A stretch of 64,000 nt of DNA from Paenibacillus cymbidii (GTDB lineage: Bacteria; Bacillota; Bacilli; Paenibacillales; NBRC-103111), in assembly GCF_004764705.1 (NCBI RefSeq), contig NZ_SHLX01000005.1, positions 186,001 through 250,000 of the forward strand. Direction: 5' to 3'. A model generated the notes under the pieces. It made no database searches, had not been told where the DNA came from, and saw nothing but the letters and a program-made list of their open reading frames with translations. The translations under genes were made by a program, and so were the position numbers. Shown in pieces: positions 36,272 to 45,134 of the stretch; the stretch's first letter is position 1; each line of letters opens with the position of its first letter.

Positions 36272-37111
36272 TCAGGCGAAGCTGTCCAGCAGAAACTGCG
36301 CGATCTCGCCTTCGCGCAGCGGATCGCCTTCATGGCGAAGCACAAACCGCTTGCCCAACTCATCGTATTTCTGCTTGAGCATGTAGCCGTGTATCGGGTG
36401 GTGGATCACCTCGCCGACCGTCATTTCCTTCGGAATATAAGGACCGACCAGGGGCAAATCGTAAGTCATCAGCGCGGGCGGAGCGTCCGCGGACATGTAC
36501 GTGATCGCCGAAGCCCGCTCAGCCAGCTTCAAGTTGTCCGGCTCGTTCAGTTCGTCCAGCGATCCAAGGCCGTAATACAGCAACAAATTCGGTTGAATGT
36601 GCGGCCCTTCGTAAATGTCCTTGTAAAACCGTTGATCCTTCGACACTTGCGTGACGAAGCCGACAAACGCGCTAACCGCGCTCGATTGCCGTTCGACCGG
36701 GTCGGCGCTGTCCGGCTTGGAGCGGTCGCCCTTCAGAGCGTTCCATAAAGCGACGTGGCCGCCGGCCGATCCGCCCGACGAGGCGATGCGCGACGCATCG
36801 ATGTGCCACTCCTTCGCCATATGGCGCACGAACTGGATCGCCCGCGTCCCGTCGTCCATCGGAGCCGGGAATGGAGATGTCGTAATGAATCGGTAGTTGG
36901 CCGAAATGAGCGAGATGCCGGCAGTCAAACATTCCTCCATCAGCTTCGACGACAACACCGCCCGCTTGTCTCCGTTCACATATCCCCCGCCATGAAAATA
37001 GATGACCGCCGGAGATGGCGTTTCCGTGTTTCCCGGCAAATAAGCGTCCAGCACGTTTCGTTCGTGCGGCCCGTATGCGATATCCCTGAGTTGCGTAGTT
37101 GGCATGGCCAA
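36272..37111 (-). CDS. Alpha/beta hydrolase (HSL/BD-FAE-like esterase)
   Basis: Cytoplasmic esterase or lipase-like hydrolase of 279 residues. The oxyanion-hole motif HGGGY is near residue 40, the nucleophile elbow GGSAGG near residue 108 and a candidate catalytic His in VIHHPIHGY near residue 240. These are the features of the hormone-sensitive-lipase group and of bacterial feruloyl/acetyl esterases. The start is taken as TTG at 37111 because GGAAGG is six bases upstream; the ATG two codons later is an alternative. It converges on the cyclase gene (22-base gap). Together with other esterase and glycosidase genes nearby it may deacylate plant-derived sugars; substrate unknown. Confidence 0.85.
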   Translation of the reverse strand: MAMPTTQLRDIAYGPHERNVLDAYLPGNTETPSPAVIYFHGGGYVNGDKRAVLSSKLMEECLTAGISLISANYRFITTSPFPAPMDDGTRAIQFVRHMAKEWHIDASRIASSGGSAGGHVALWNALKGDRSKPDSADPVERQSSAVSAFVGFVTQVSKDQRFYKDIYEGPHIQPNLLLYYGLGSLDELNEPDNLKLAERASAITYMSADAPPALMTYDLPLVGPYIPKEMTVGEVIHHPIHGYMLKQKYDELGKRFVLRHEGDPLREGEIAQFLLDSFA

Positions 37112-37144
37112 TGTTCACCTTCCGTTAAGCATTTTTGCCCACTC

Positions 37145-37292
37145 TTAATAAAGTAACGGAAGGTTTGGGAGGATGCAACTCGACCCTATCGCTACGTCAA
37201 GAATATAAGCGATCACCCGCTTCTTCGTATCTGCGTCCAGCCCCGTAAACGGCTCATCCAGCAGCTTGGTTATGCCGCCGGCATTGCCGTTC
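37145..37292 (-). pseudogene. Remnant of an ABC transporter ATPase gene (Walker B/D-loop fragment)
   Basis: Reading the minus strand gives a frame containing KLLDEPFTGLDADTKKRV and then IAYILDVAIGSS, ending at a TAA at 37145-37147. LLDEP is the Walker B plus catalytic Glu and FTGLD the D-loop of an ABC ATPase. The Walker A, Q-loop and signature regions are absent, a stop lies upstream in the same frame, and there is no start codon. The fragment sits between the esterase start and the racemase stop, the only trace of an ABC ATPase in a window with four importers. It is a decayed fragment rather than a short gene. Confidence 0.7.
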
Positions 37293-37293
37293 C

Positions 37294-38427
37294 TTAACCG
37301 GACGCCTCAATAACCCGGCGCTGCAGGGTAAAGCGTTCCATCGCCTTCCGATCGACATCGTAGCCGATGCCCGGGCGGTCCGGCACCTCGATCACGCCGT
37401 CCTTGACGGTTACTTCCGGCGCAATGATATCCTGCTCCCAATAGCGGGACGAGGCCGCCGTATCGCCCGGCAAGACAAATTGGGAAAGCGTCGTCAAGGC
37501 GACATTGTGAGCCCGCCCGACTCCCGCCTCCAGCATGCCTCCGCACCACACCGGAACGCCCTGCCGCTCGCAATAGTCGTGAATGCGTATGGACTCGCTT
37601 AATCCTCCGACGCGGCCCAGCTTGATGTTGATGATTTTGCAGCTGCCCAGCTCGATCGCCTTCCGCGCGTCTTCCAGCGAGTGGATGCTCTCGTCGAGGC
37701 AGATGGGGGTGCGGATCGCCCGCTGCAGCCTGGCATGATCCACGATGTCGTCATGACCCAGGGGCTGCTCGATCATCATCAGCTCGTATTCGTCCAGCTT
37801 CCTTAATCGCTCCATATCCTCAAGCGTATATGCCGAGTTGGCATCCGCCATCAACGGCAGCTGCGGATAACGCTCCCGCACGGCTTTGACCGGCTCCAGA
37901 TCCCAGCCCGGCTTGATCTTGATCTTGACCCGCTTGTAGCCTTCGATCCGCGACTCCTCCACCTTGGCCAGCAGCGCTTCGACCGAAGGCTGGATTCCGA
38001 TGCTGACCCCCACATCGATCGTCTTGCGACGGCCGCCCAAAGCGGTCGCGAGCGGAACGCCCAGCCGCCTGGCGTACAAGTCCCACACGGCGCAATCCAC
38101 GATGGACTTGGCCATCGGATTGCGCCGGATCGGCGCGAACCTTGCCAGCAGCGCATCCGGGTGGCCGATCGGCGCCTGGAACACAAGCGGCAGCAGAAAG
38201 TCGCGCAGCATATGCTCGTTGGTCGTTACCGTCTCCTCGCTATAGACGGGAGCAGGGAGCGAAACGGATTCGCCGAAGCCGGAGCATCCCGTTTCGTCGA
38301 TCAACTCGGCAATGAAAAATTCCTTGTTTGCGATCGTCCCGAACGAGGTGGCGAACGGTGCTTTCAGCCGCATCGCAAGCCGGTGAAGAACGGCTTTTTT
38401 TATAACGATCGGGGGGATTCGGGTCAT
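37294..38427 (-). CDS. Enolase-superfamily o-succinylbenzoate synthase / N-succinylamino acid racemase
   Basis: Enzyme of 377 residues of the MenC/NSAAR group. The barrel residues expected for the muconate-lactonising subgroup are visible: the general base in KRVKIKIK near residue 168, metal ligands in [14 protein letters not shown] and CLDESI, and the second lysine in NIKLGRVGG. The N-terminal capping domain is complete (start ATG 38427 with AAGGGAGA). No other menaquinone gene is nearby, and the neighbours are carbohydrate genes, so racemisation of N-succinylamino acids or a side activity is as likely as menaquinone biosynthesis. Family firm, reaction ambiguous. Confidence 0.85.
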   Translation of the reverse strand: MTRIPPIVIKKAVLHRLAMRLKAPFATSFGTIANKEFFIAELIDETGCSGFGESVSLPAPVYSEETVTTNEHMLRDFLLPLVFQAPIGHPDALLARFAPIRRNPMAKSIVDCAVWDLYARRLGVPLATALGGRRKTIDVGVSIGIQPSVEALLAKVEESRIEGYKRVKIKIKPGWDLEPVKAVRERYPQLPLMADANSAYTLEDMERLRKLDEYELMMIEQPLGHDDIVDHARLQRAIRTPICLDESIHSLEDARKAIELGSCKIINIKLGRVGGLSESIRIHDYCERQGVPVWCGGMLEAGVGRAHNVALTTLSQFVLPGDTAASSRYWEQDIIAPEVTVKDGVIEVPDRPGIGYDVDRKAMERFTLQRRVIEASG

Positions 38428-38468
38428 CTTGTTCTCCCTTCCGGCAGGGTTCGCCTCTGTTTTAAAAT

Positions 38469-38660
38469 ATAGGCCATGTTTTATTGCCTATTTCACCAAA
38501 AACGGGAGGCCTCTGCAAAATAACCAGTGAAATCGCTGGCTATTTCGGCTAAAAGACCCGTTTCGCGGGCCTTGCGGAGCAAATAAGCCATGTTTTCACT
38601 GGCTATTTCCGACGAGGCGGGCAGAATCGGGTCAATAAGCCATTTTTTATTGTCTATTTT
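38469..38660. repeat. Four-palindrome intergenic element, copy 1
   Basis: Contains four imperfect inverted repeats with AATA...TATT ends starting near 38469, 38519, 38582 and 38634. The spacing is 50, 63 and 52 bases. Between the first two lies CCAAAAACGGG, also present in the copy at 54897. The last palindrome reaches across the stop codon of the adjacent glycosidase gene. Confidence 0.75.
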
Positions 38661-39879
38661 CGCTCCCCGGCCGCATAAGCGTCGCGCCGCCAGCCTCCCA
38701 CAGCCTTGCCATGGCGATAAGCGGATTGTGCCCCAGGTAATCTCTGCTTGGCGTGTTAAATTCGGTATGCGGTTTGCGCTTCAGCTCCAGCGGCGACCCG
38801 CCATGGGGATGGTAAAACTCCCAGATGGTGCCCGTCTCTTCGTACTGGCGGGCGGAGGCGTCGAGCGCCCGCTCCAGCAACCGCACGGCGGCATCGACCC
38901 GTCCGTAGCGGATACAGCCGCGCGCCGCCCAATAGGTCATGCTGTTCCAGGCCGGCCCCCTCCACATGCGCAGCTCGAACGCGGGATCGGATCCCGCTAC
39001 TGTCGCGAGCGGATGCGCCGTGAACAGCTTCTGCCCGTTCAACAGATAACCGTCTATCGTCCGGTTTGCCTGTTCCGGGGATGCAGCGCCAACGACGACG
39101 GGCCAGATGCCCTCGAAGGCCTCGGCTCTTGTCTCCGGCCGGTCCACCGACCAGCTGTCGTAGAAGAATCCGGCCCGCTCGTCGTACAGCGATTCCCGTA
39201 TAAAGGCGGCAAGCTCTTCCGCGCGCTGCAGATAACAGGGCTCCTCCTTGCCCAGCTGTTCGGACCAGCGATAGGCGTATTTGTACAGCCAATACAGATG
39301 CGAGGTAGCGTCCACGCACGCCAGACGGCCGCTGGGGGAGAGATCGAAGCGTACGCCTTCGTCCACGCCGCTCTCCCAGCTCCGGTTCAAAATATCGGTA
39401 TAAAAAAAGCCTTCTCCCTCCGCCGAACGGTTCTTCTCATACCAGCCGATCAAGCGCCGCAGCGCATCGAAACAAGTCGCGAGGATCGTCCGGTCGCCGG
39501 TCGTCTCCACATAATCCTGCACCGCAACAGGCCAAACGGAAGGGTGGCCCGCCTTGTCGTTCCACCGCGGCTCCTCTTCGCCGAGCCAAATGCTCCCCGG
39601 AATCAATCCGTCGTCTTGCTGCAGGACCAAGTTATTAAGCAACTGAAACCTGGCATGCTCCGGCTCCGACGGGATCGCGTCCAGCACGGCATGCACGATG
39701 TCCCAATGGCCGAAGGCCGGACCGTAGCAATAGCCGGGCCCGATCTCCTCCCAGGGGAAAGGGAACGGTTTTCGCGGCGGATGCGTGCTCCTGGCATGCA
39801 GCTCCGCCACGTATCGCAGCATCGGGCGCCAGGCCGGCTTGCCGATTCTCCCTGCTTCGGCCATCAACTTTTCCAACAT
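38647..39879 (-). CDS. GH63/GH37-like glycosidase (alpha/alpha toroid)
   Basis: Cytoplasmic glycosidase of 410 residues with the alpha/alpha-barrel signature of trehalase, glucosidase I (GH63) and related enzymes. Supporting motifs: SWESGVDEGVRF (family motif WxSGxD) near residue 170, WRGPAWNSMTYWAARG near residue 310, and HTEFNTPSRDYLGHNPL near the C-terminus. It lacks the N-terminal sandwich seen in larger members. ATG at 39879 follows AGGGG. It belongs to the minus-strand run from the fourth binding protein to the racemase and probably cleaves an imported alpha-linked or modified glycoside. The C-terminal dozen residues overlap a palindromic repeat. Confidence 0.78.
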   Translation of the reverse strand: MLEKLMAEAGRIGKPAWRPMLRYVAELHARSTHPPRKPFPFPWEEIGPGYCYGPAFGHWDIVHAVLDAIPSEPEHARFQLLNNLVLQQDDGLIPGSIWLGEEEPRWNDKAGHPSVWPVAVQDYVETTGDRTILATCFDALRRLIGWYEKNRSAEGEGFFYTDILNRSWESGVDEGVRFDLSPSGRLACVDATSHLYWLYKYAYRWSEQLGKEEPCYLQRAEELAAFIRESLYDERAGFFYDSWSVDRPETRAEAFEGIWPVVVGAASPEQANRTIDGYLLNGQKLFTAHPLATVAGSDPAFELRMWRGPAWNSMTYWAARGCIRYGRVDAAVRLLERALDASARQYEETGTIWEFYHPHGGSPLELKRKPHTEFNTPSRDYLGHNPLIAMARLWEAGGATLMRPGSENRQ

Positions 39880-39913
39880 GATCGAAGTCCCCTTGCGTAT
39901 TGTTCAAATCGGT

Positions 39914-40759
39914 TCATTCCAGCTCCATCCCGGCTTCGCGGATCAATCGCTCCAGATTGGCCCGTCCCTGCGCAATGCGCCGGTCCGTCTCCGCCAGCTC
40001 AAGCGGCCCGCCGCTATCCAGCTTCTCCACGACGATAGGTCCGTCGAAGTTATATTTCCCGAGCAGCTTGAACATCTCCAGGAACGGCATGTCTCCTTCT
40101 CCCGGCACCGGAAAGTCGTTGACCAGCTTGCCGCCCCGATGATCCTTGGCAACGAAGGAGGAGGACAGCCTGGCGATCTCATCAAACCCGTCCATGACGT
40201 CCGCTCCCTCGTATGCGTCAACATTGCCGGGATCGTAGCACGCTTTGATATGACTTGAACCGATCGCATCCAGGGTCATCTTCAGAATTCGCGCCGTAGC
40301 CGAATTGCCGGTATGCGGTTTGACAGACAGAACAAGCTCGCGCTTCTCCGCTTCCTCCGCAACGGCCTTAAACTTCTCAATAAACTGGATGTTCTCTTGC
40401 TCGAGCTCCTTGAGCGGCTTGGGTCGATCCGGGAATTTGTAGTAGCTGTACGTACCGAGCACATTGATCTCCTTGACACCCAGCGCCATGGCGATCTCCA
40501 TCTGGCGAATGCCCCGCTCCCAGGGCTGGTTCACGCCAAAATGCTCGTGGGACAGCAGCATCGGAATCCGAAGCCCGAAGCTTTCCGCCTTCGCCTTCAA
40601 AACTTCCCAGGAAGCGGGATCCTCCTCGTCCGGGATCAGTTTGCCTTCATGATAGTAACCGAATACCACATGCTTGTACCCGGCACGGGCGATCGCTTCG
40701 AACGCGCGATCGATAGGATGCTGCAAGTAAGGCAGCGTCATGCAAGCCAATTGAACCAT
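39914..40759 (-). CDS. Sugar phosphate isomerase/epimerase-family TIM barrel
   Basis: AP-endonuclease-2/xylose-isomerase-like TIM barrel of 281 residues (N-terminal VQLACMTLPYLQHPIDRAFEAI). Metal-binding positions of the family are visible: Glu in ELVLSVKPHTGN region, KACYDPGNVDAYEG near residue 180, AKDHRGG near 210 and a C-terminal Glu in IVVEKLD. Relatives epimerise keto-sugars or act on inosose, and some cleave 3-keto-glycosides. ATG 40759 has AGGAGG. It lies between the NagA and GH63-like genes in a run with two Gfo/Idh dehydrogenases, a combination that suggests oxidised-sugar chemistry. Specific reaction unknown. Confidence 0.8.
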   Translation of the reverse strand: MVQLACMTLPYLQHPIDRAFEAIARAGYKHVVFGYYHEGKLIPDEEDPASWEVLKAKAESFGLRIPMLLSHEHFGVNQPWERGIRQMEIAMALGVKEINVLGTYSYYKFPDRPKPLKELEQENIQFIEKFKAVAEEAEKRELVLSVKPHTGNSATARILKMTLDAIGSSHIKACYDPGNVDAYEGADVMDGFDEIARLSSSFVAKDHRGGKLVNDFPVPGEGDMPFLEMFKLLGKYNFDGPIVVEKLDSGGPLELAETDRRIAQGRANLERLIREAGMELE

Positions 40760-40782
40760 GCATCGAATCCTCCTGTCCTCCG

Positions 40783-42024
40783 TTATGCCCGTTCAACGCC
40801 GTTGAGAGTGCACCTTGCGCCTGCGGCGACCGTCTCGTGGACGATCATCGAGCCGTGCGCATCAAGGGAATACACGAAGAAGTCGGCGACGCCGCCTTCC
40901 TTCAGCATTCCTGCGCCTTCCGCTTCCAATCCGAGCATCCGCGCCGGATGCAAGGCAGCCATCTTGATCGCATCCGGCCACCCGGCGATACCCAGTTTGA
41001 CGACGTTCGCCACCCCTGCGTGCAGCGGCAGCGCGGAACCGGCCATAATTTTTGGCGTGCTCTTCATATGAAGGAAACCGTTCGGCTCCAGTACCACGGC
41101 TTCGCCTTCTTCCCTCTCGTAGATGCCCGGAGGCATGCCTCCCCAGACTACCGCGTCGCTGGTCAGGATCGCTTTCTCCCCCTTGACGCGGATCATCACC
41201 TTAAGCGTGGAAGGCGGCAAATGAAAGCCGTCGGCGATCAACCCCGCCCACAGCCGTTCGTCCGCCAGCTGCGACCAGATATAGTTCGGGTGGCGCGGCA
41301 GAACCGGATGCGCCCCGTTGCCCAGATGGGTGCTCAGCGTAACGCCGGCTTCGACTGCGGCGCGGATTTCCTCCTCCGCAGCGGACGTATGGCCGATTGC
41401 GGCGATGACGCCATCCGCCTTCAGCCGGCGGATGAACGCCAGCGCTCCCGGAAGCTCGGGAGCCAGTGTAACCTTGACGATCCGGCCGCCGGCCGATCGT
41501 TGCCACGCTTCATACTCTTCGATGTCCGGAACGCGAACGAGGTGCCTGCTGTGCGCGCCGCGCGGACCGTCCTCCGGGCTGATGAACGGACCTTCCACAT
41601 GAATGCCCGCCACGGCGTAACGAACGAGCGGGTCCGTCTCGCACGCTTCGGCGATCGTCCGGATGCTGTGACGCATGCGTTCGGCAGTTCCAGTCGTCAC
41701 CGTCGGGCAGAACCGGGTAACGCCGCCCTCGGCCATCAGCCGAACGAGCCGGGTTATTTGCTGCGGCGTCACCGCCATCGAATTCAGGTCGATTCCGCCA
41801 AAGCCGTTCATCTGGATATCGATCAGTCCCGGGGCGATATACTTCCTCTCGCCGTCCGGCATCCCGCCGGGAGCCAGCTTGACGATCCGACCGCCCCCTG
41901 CGGTCACGGTTACGGGTTCACCGGTAGCGTAATGCAGCGCGGACCAGCAGTTTGTGGGTGTCGATGTCGATGTCGGTGTCGATGTCGGTATCGATGTCAG
42001 TGTCGATATCGGCTTCGGTGTCAT
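40783..42024 (-). CDS. nagA: N-acetylglucosamine-6-phosphate deacetylase-like amidohydrolase
   Basis: Metal-dependent amidohydrolase of 413 residues resembling NagA, which deacetylates GlcNAc-6-phosphate in amino-sugar catabolism. Motifs: PGLIDIQMNGFGG near residue 65, the metal ligand in HVEGPFISPE, AIGHTSA, THLGNGAHP (usually HLFNAM) and LTSDAVVWGG (usually TDAM). The altered last two leave open a relative acting on another N-acyl or cyclic amide sugar. The N-terminal 20 residues are an odd Thr/Ser/Pro run encoded by a degenerate 6-bp repeat. The ATG overlaps the stop of the upstream dehydrogenase gene, showing coupling. Gene symbol is given for family membership only. Confidence 0.75.
   Translation of the reverse strand: MTPKPISTLTSIPTSTPTSTSTPTNCWSALHYATGEPVTVTAGGGRIVKLAPGGMPDGERKYIAPGLIDIQMNGFGGIDLNSMAVTPQQITRLVRLMAEGGVTRFCPTVTTGTAERMRHSIRTIAEACETDPLVRYAVAGIHVEGPFISPEDGPRGAHSRHLVRVPDIEEYEAWQRSAGGRIVKVTLAPELPGALAFIRRLKADGVIAAIGHTSAAEEEIRAAVEAGVTLSTHLGNGAHPVLPRHPNYIWSQLADERLWAGLIADGFHLPPSTLKVMIRVKGEKAILTSDAVVWGGMPPGIYEREEGEAVVLEPNGFLHMKSTPKIMAGSALPLHAGVANVVKLGIAGWPDAIKMAALHPARMLGLEAEGAGMLKEGGVADFFVYSLDAHGSMIVHETVAAGARCTLNGVERA
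41959..42018. repeat. Degenerate hexanucleotide repeat inside the nagA-like start
   Basis: Ten consecutive 6-bp units of the type TGTCGA/TGTCGG fill the first 20 codons of the NagA-like gene. Loss or gain of units keeps the frame, so it would change protein length but not expression. Confidence 0.75.
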
Positions 42025-43250
42025 ACCCGCTCCCCGTCAAGGCCGATCAGCTCTTGCAACCGCACCGGCCGCTTCCCGGCGATCGAAATATTGGCGGCAT
42101 CCCCGATCAAGAGCGACATCGCCCCCGCGCGCGAATCGGCCATATGGCCGAGCGGATCCGGCCTGTCGCCTGCAAACAGCATGCGGCGCAGCGCTTCGTC
42201 GGCTCCACCGTGGAAGCCCGTATTTTTGGCCATACGGTAAGTGATTTCCTCGCCCTTGCGGTTGAACAGCGACAACGTCGATTCGGGCACATCCTTCTCC
42301 AGTCCGCTGGTGAACTGGCGGGCTTCGATCCGGCCTTCCGACCCGTTGATCGACAGCTTCCAGCCTTCGTACGGACTGTGCGCGTTGAGCGAATAGGTGA
42401 GCAGCGTCCCGCGCGAGTACCTCACGTTCACGGACATCGTATCGTAGATGTCGATATCGCCCGCAAACACGCAGCCGTCGCGATAATAACCGTCCGCCGA
42501 CTCCGCTTGACGATAATAGCTGTCGAAGAAGGCATCCTGCTCCAGGTCCAGATAGAACTCGCATGATGTTTTGTAGGCGCATGCAAGACAACGTTCCCCG
42601 CGCTGCTCGCGCGTGGGCCCGTAAAATCTCAGGTCGCCGAAGGCGTATACTTCAATCGGGTCCTCTTCCAGCCACCAGTTGATCAAGTCGAAATGATGGG
42701 TGGACTTGTGGACGAGCAGCCCTCCGCTTTTATCCAGGTAACGATGCCATCTGCGAAAGTAGTCGGCGCCGTGCGACGTATCGAGCATCCACTCCATATC
42801 GACGCTAAGAATACGGCCAATCGCCTGCTGCTTCAGCAATTCCTTGATGCGGGACGTATAGGAGATGAATCGGGCATTAAACGTTACCGTCACCCTTCGG
42901 CCGGTTCGCCGCTCCGCCTCAAGCACCGCCTTGCACTTGCGGTGATCCGTCGTCATCGGCTTCTCGCTGATGACGTCGAAGCCCGCTTCCATCGAGCGGA
43001 TAATGTATTCGTCATGGGTATAGTCCACGGACGCGACGATGATCCGGTCCGCCCCGCTCCGGGACAACATCTCTTCGAACGTCCGGAACACCGGAATGCC
43101 GCCGCAATCCTTGCTCAGCCGCTCCGCTCGCAGCAAATTCGTATCGTAGACGCCGACCAACGCGGCATGCTGCCGCAATTCCTTGACGATCGGTTCGGCG
43201 AACATGTGGAACGCGCGGCTCCCCGCTCCGACCAACGCATATTTTTTCAC
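42021..43250 (-). CDS. Gfo/Idh/MocA-family oxidoreductase with Cys cluster, GTG start
   Basis: NAD(P)-dependent sugar dehydrogenase of 409 residues. The Rossmann motif is GAGSRAF at residues 8-14; the family lysine is in SEKPMTT at 95-101; HKSTHHFDLINWW follows near 181. An inserted segment has C221, C224 and C230 plus C260, a pattern that could bind zinc or another metal. The GTG at 43250 has GGGAGGAA upstream; a longer frame would overlap the neighbour. It is coupled to the NagA-like gene and preceded by a second Gfo/Idh gene 15 bases away. Likely oxidises or reduces an imported sugar or its derivative. Confidence 0.88.
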   Translation of the reverse strand: MKKYALVGAGSRAFHMFAEPIVKELRQHAALVGVYDTNLLRAERLSKDCGGIPVFRTFEEMLSRSGADRIIVASVDYTHDEYIIRSMEAGFDVISEKPMTTDHRKCKAVLEAERRTGRRVTVTFNARFISYTSRIKELLKQQAIGRILSVDMEWMLDTSHGADYFRRWHRYLDKSGGLLVHKSTHHFDLINWWLEEDPIEVYAFGDLRFYGPTREQRGERCLACAYKTSCEFYLDLEQDAFFDSYYRQAESADGYYRDGCVFAGDIDIYDTMSVNVRYSRGTLLTYSLNAHSPYEGWKLSINGSEGRIEARQFTSGLEKDVPESTLSLFNRKGEEITYRMAKNTGFHGGADEALRRMLFAGDRPDPLGHMADSRAGAMSLLIGDAANISIAGKRPVRLQELIGLDGERV

Positions 43251-43264
43251 GGCCGTTCCTCCCG

Positions 43265-44287
43265 TCACAATCGAATCACCCTTTGTTGCTCCGCGCTGGC
43301 GATGGCGCCGAACACCATGGCCATGCTCTTGATATTGTCCGCACAGTCGGTTTCCGCGGGGCGATTCTCGAGCAACGATGCGAACATCTCGTCCAGGCAG
43401 CCGTCGTGCCCTTCGCGGCCGGTCCATTCCTCCGCCGCATTCACCCGCGCGAGGTCGCCGGTCGCGCCGTTGCCCGCAACGACGCTGCAATAAGGATCGT
43501 TCGTCCCGTCCCACAGCAACGTGCCTTGCCCGCCGACGAAACGCCAGTCGCCATGCCACGACGTCGGCGCCCCTACCGCGCACCACGAGCCGTTGTACGT
43601 AAATACCGATCCGTCCGACATCTCAAATATGCACGCCGCCGACGAATTGCCGTCGTACCAGGAGTGGGAGGGGTTGAATTCGTGGCAATACACGGACACC
43701 GGGTCGGCCTGCAGCAAGTAGCGCGCCTCGTCGAACGTATGAATCGCCATATCGAGCAGCAGCGGGCTGCTCATCGTCTCCCGGAACCCGCCGAAGTGCG
43801 GCCCGAGGAAGAAATTGGCCGTCGCGAATCCCGGCTTGCCGATCGTTCCTTGCGCAATCAACCCGCGAGCCGCACGAATTTGTCTGGTGAACCGGCGGTT
43901 CTGCATCACCGCGTAGCTGCGGCCGCGCCGTTTCACCGTCGCCAGCACCTCTGCCGCGTCCGCCATTGTCGTCGCCATCGGTTTTTCGCCGAATACGTCG
44001 CAGCCGAGCGCCGTTGCTGTCAGCACCACCTGCTTGTGCACTTCCGGTATTGTCACATCGAACACGAGGTTGGCGCCGCTTTCGCGAATCGCCGTTTCCA
44101 GATCGGTATAGCAGCGAGCGGGATGAATGCCGTACTCCTGCGCCATCGCAGCCGCAACCGCCGGATGGATGTCGACCAGCGCGACGATTTCGACGTCTTC
44201 CCGCGCCGCCGCGTAAGCGACCCAGCGCCGGGCCATTTTGCCGCAGCCGACCTGTATGACCTTGAACCGTTTCTGCCCTGTCGTCAT
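43265..44287 (-). CDS. Gfo/Idh/MocA-family oxidoreductase
   Basis: Dehydrogenase of 340 residues with the cofactor motif VGCGKMA near residue 13, the signature lysine in GEKPMATT near residue 98, and LLLDMAIHTFDEARYLL near residue 180, where His is the family's catalytic candidate. The central part contains several Trp and Cys residues (NGSWCAVGAPTSWHGDW). Start ATG 44287 follows AGGAGG. It lies between the esterase and the Cys-cluster dehydrogenase in one minus-strand run. Substrate cannot be stated. Confidence 0.88.
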   Translation of the reverse strand: MTTGQKRFKVIQVGCGKMARRWVAYAAAREDVEIVALVDIHPAVAAAMAQEYGIHPARCYTDLETAIRESGANLVFDVTIPEVHKQVVLTATALGCDVFGEKPMATTMADAAEVLATVKRRGRSYAVMQNRRFTRQIRAARGLIAQGTIGKPGFATANFFLGPHFGGFRETMSSPLLLDMAIHTFDEARYLLQADPVSVYCHEFNPSHSWYDGNSSAACIFEMSDGSVFTYNGSWCAVGAPTSWHGDWRFVGGQGTLLWDGTNDPYCSVVAGNGATGDLARVNAAEEWTGREGHDGCLDEMFASLLENRPAETDCADNIKSMAMVFGAIASAEQQRVIRL

Positions 44288-44323
44288 CGCTACGTCCTCC
44301 TGTATGCCTGCAGCAACGCCTGA

Positions 44324-45121
44324 TTAATCGGGTTGCCCGAAATGGATATGAAAAAAAGCAAGGGCGTCTCTCAGATGCTCCGCCCAATAGGCCCAATCAT
44401 GATCCCCCGGAAAACGGTTGAACGTATGGGGATAACCGATGTCCAGCAAATGCTTCTCAAAAAACAGGTTCGTATGAAACAAAAAGTCGTCAGCGCCGCA
44501 ATCGAAATAAATCGCGGGCCGCTCGGGCGAATGAACGCGCTGCTGCGACAAAACGGACAGCTCGTATTGCCGGGCATACGGCCCGTTCGGCGGCCCGAAC
44601 ATCGGAGCCGTCTCGTAGGGCTGCAGCGTCTCCATTACTTGCATGTTTCCGGAAAGGCTGGCCGCGGCGCCGAACATGTCCGGATGCCGCAAGGCCAACA
44701 TGATCGAACCGTAGCCGCCCATCGAATCCCCGGCAATCGCCCGCGCTGTCCGACTGGCGATAGTGCGAAACGTACCGTCAATGAACCCGACCAAGTCGTA
44801 GACCATATAATCCTCGAATTTACACTCGTTTCCTTCATACCAGTTCGCATAAAACGTCCCCCGGCCGTAGCCGCCATCGTTTGGCATTACCAGGATAACA
44901 TCGCGCAACTCCCCGTCCCGCACCATGGCGGCAACCGTTTCTCCCGCATGCCCGTTTACCGGCCAGTCGAGCTCCATCCCGTTTCGGCCGTGCAGCAAAT
45001 AAACAACCGGGTAACGCTCGTCGGTTTCTTCATAGCCTTGCGGCAAATGCACATAACAAACTTGTCTTCTGTTCAACGCACAGGAATAAAACAAATACGG
45101 CTTGGCGTCCAATGCACTCAC
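44324..45121 (-). CDS. Esterase D-like alpha/beta hydrolase
   Basis: Hydrolase of about 265 residues of the putative-esterase family (as in feruloyl and acetyl-xylan esterases). The sequence has YPVVYLLHG near residue 35, nucleophile elbow GDSMGGYGS near residue 132 and a catalytic His candidate in FPGDHDWAYW near the C-terminus. No signal peptide is visible, so it is expected in the cytoplasm. GTG at 45121 is one start; the TTG three codons later has the better-spaced GAGGTG. Position directly after the sensor kinase gene and before the dehydrogenases suggests it deacylates an imported decorated sugar. Confidence 0.84.
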   Translation of the reverse strand: MSALDAKPYLFYSCALNRRQVCYVHLPQGYEETDERYPVVYLLHGRNGMELDWPVNGHAGETVAAMVRDGELRDVILVMPNDGGYGRGTFYANWYEGNECKFEDYMVYDLVGFIDGTFRTIASRTARAIAGDSMGGYGSIMLALRHPDMFGAAASLSGNMQVMETLQPYETAPMFGPPNGPYARQYELSVLSQQRVHSPERPAIYFDCGADDFLFHTNLFFEKHLLDIGYPHTFNRFPGDHDWAYWAEHLRDALAFFHIHFGQPD

Positions 45122-45134
45122 CTCGACCCCAAAA

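Noticed and set aside
37294..38427. Naming this gene menC
   Set aside because: The fold fits, but no other menaquinone genes are present and N-succinylamino acid racemases share the same residues, so no symbol is given.
38469..38660. Possible CRISPR-like array
   Set aside because: Only four imperfect palindromes of differing sequence, unequal spacing and no cas genes nearby.
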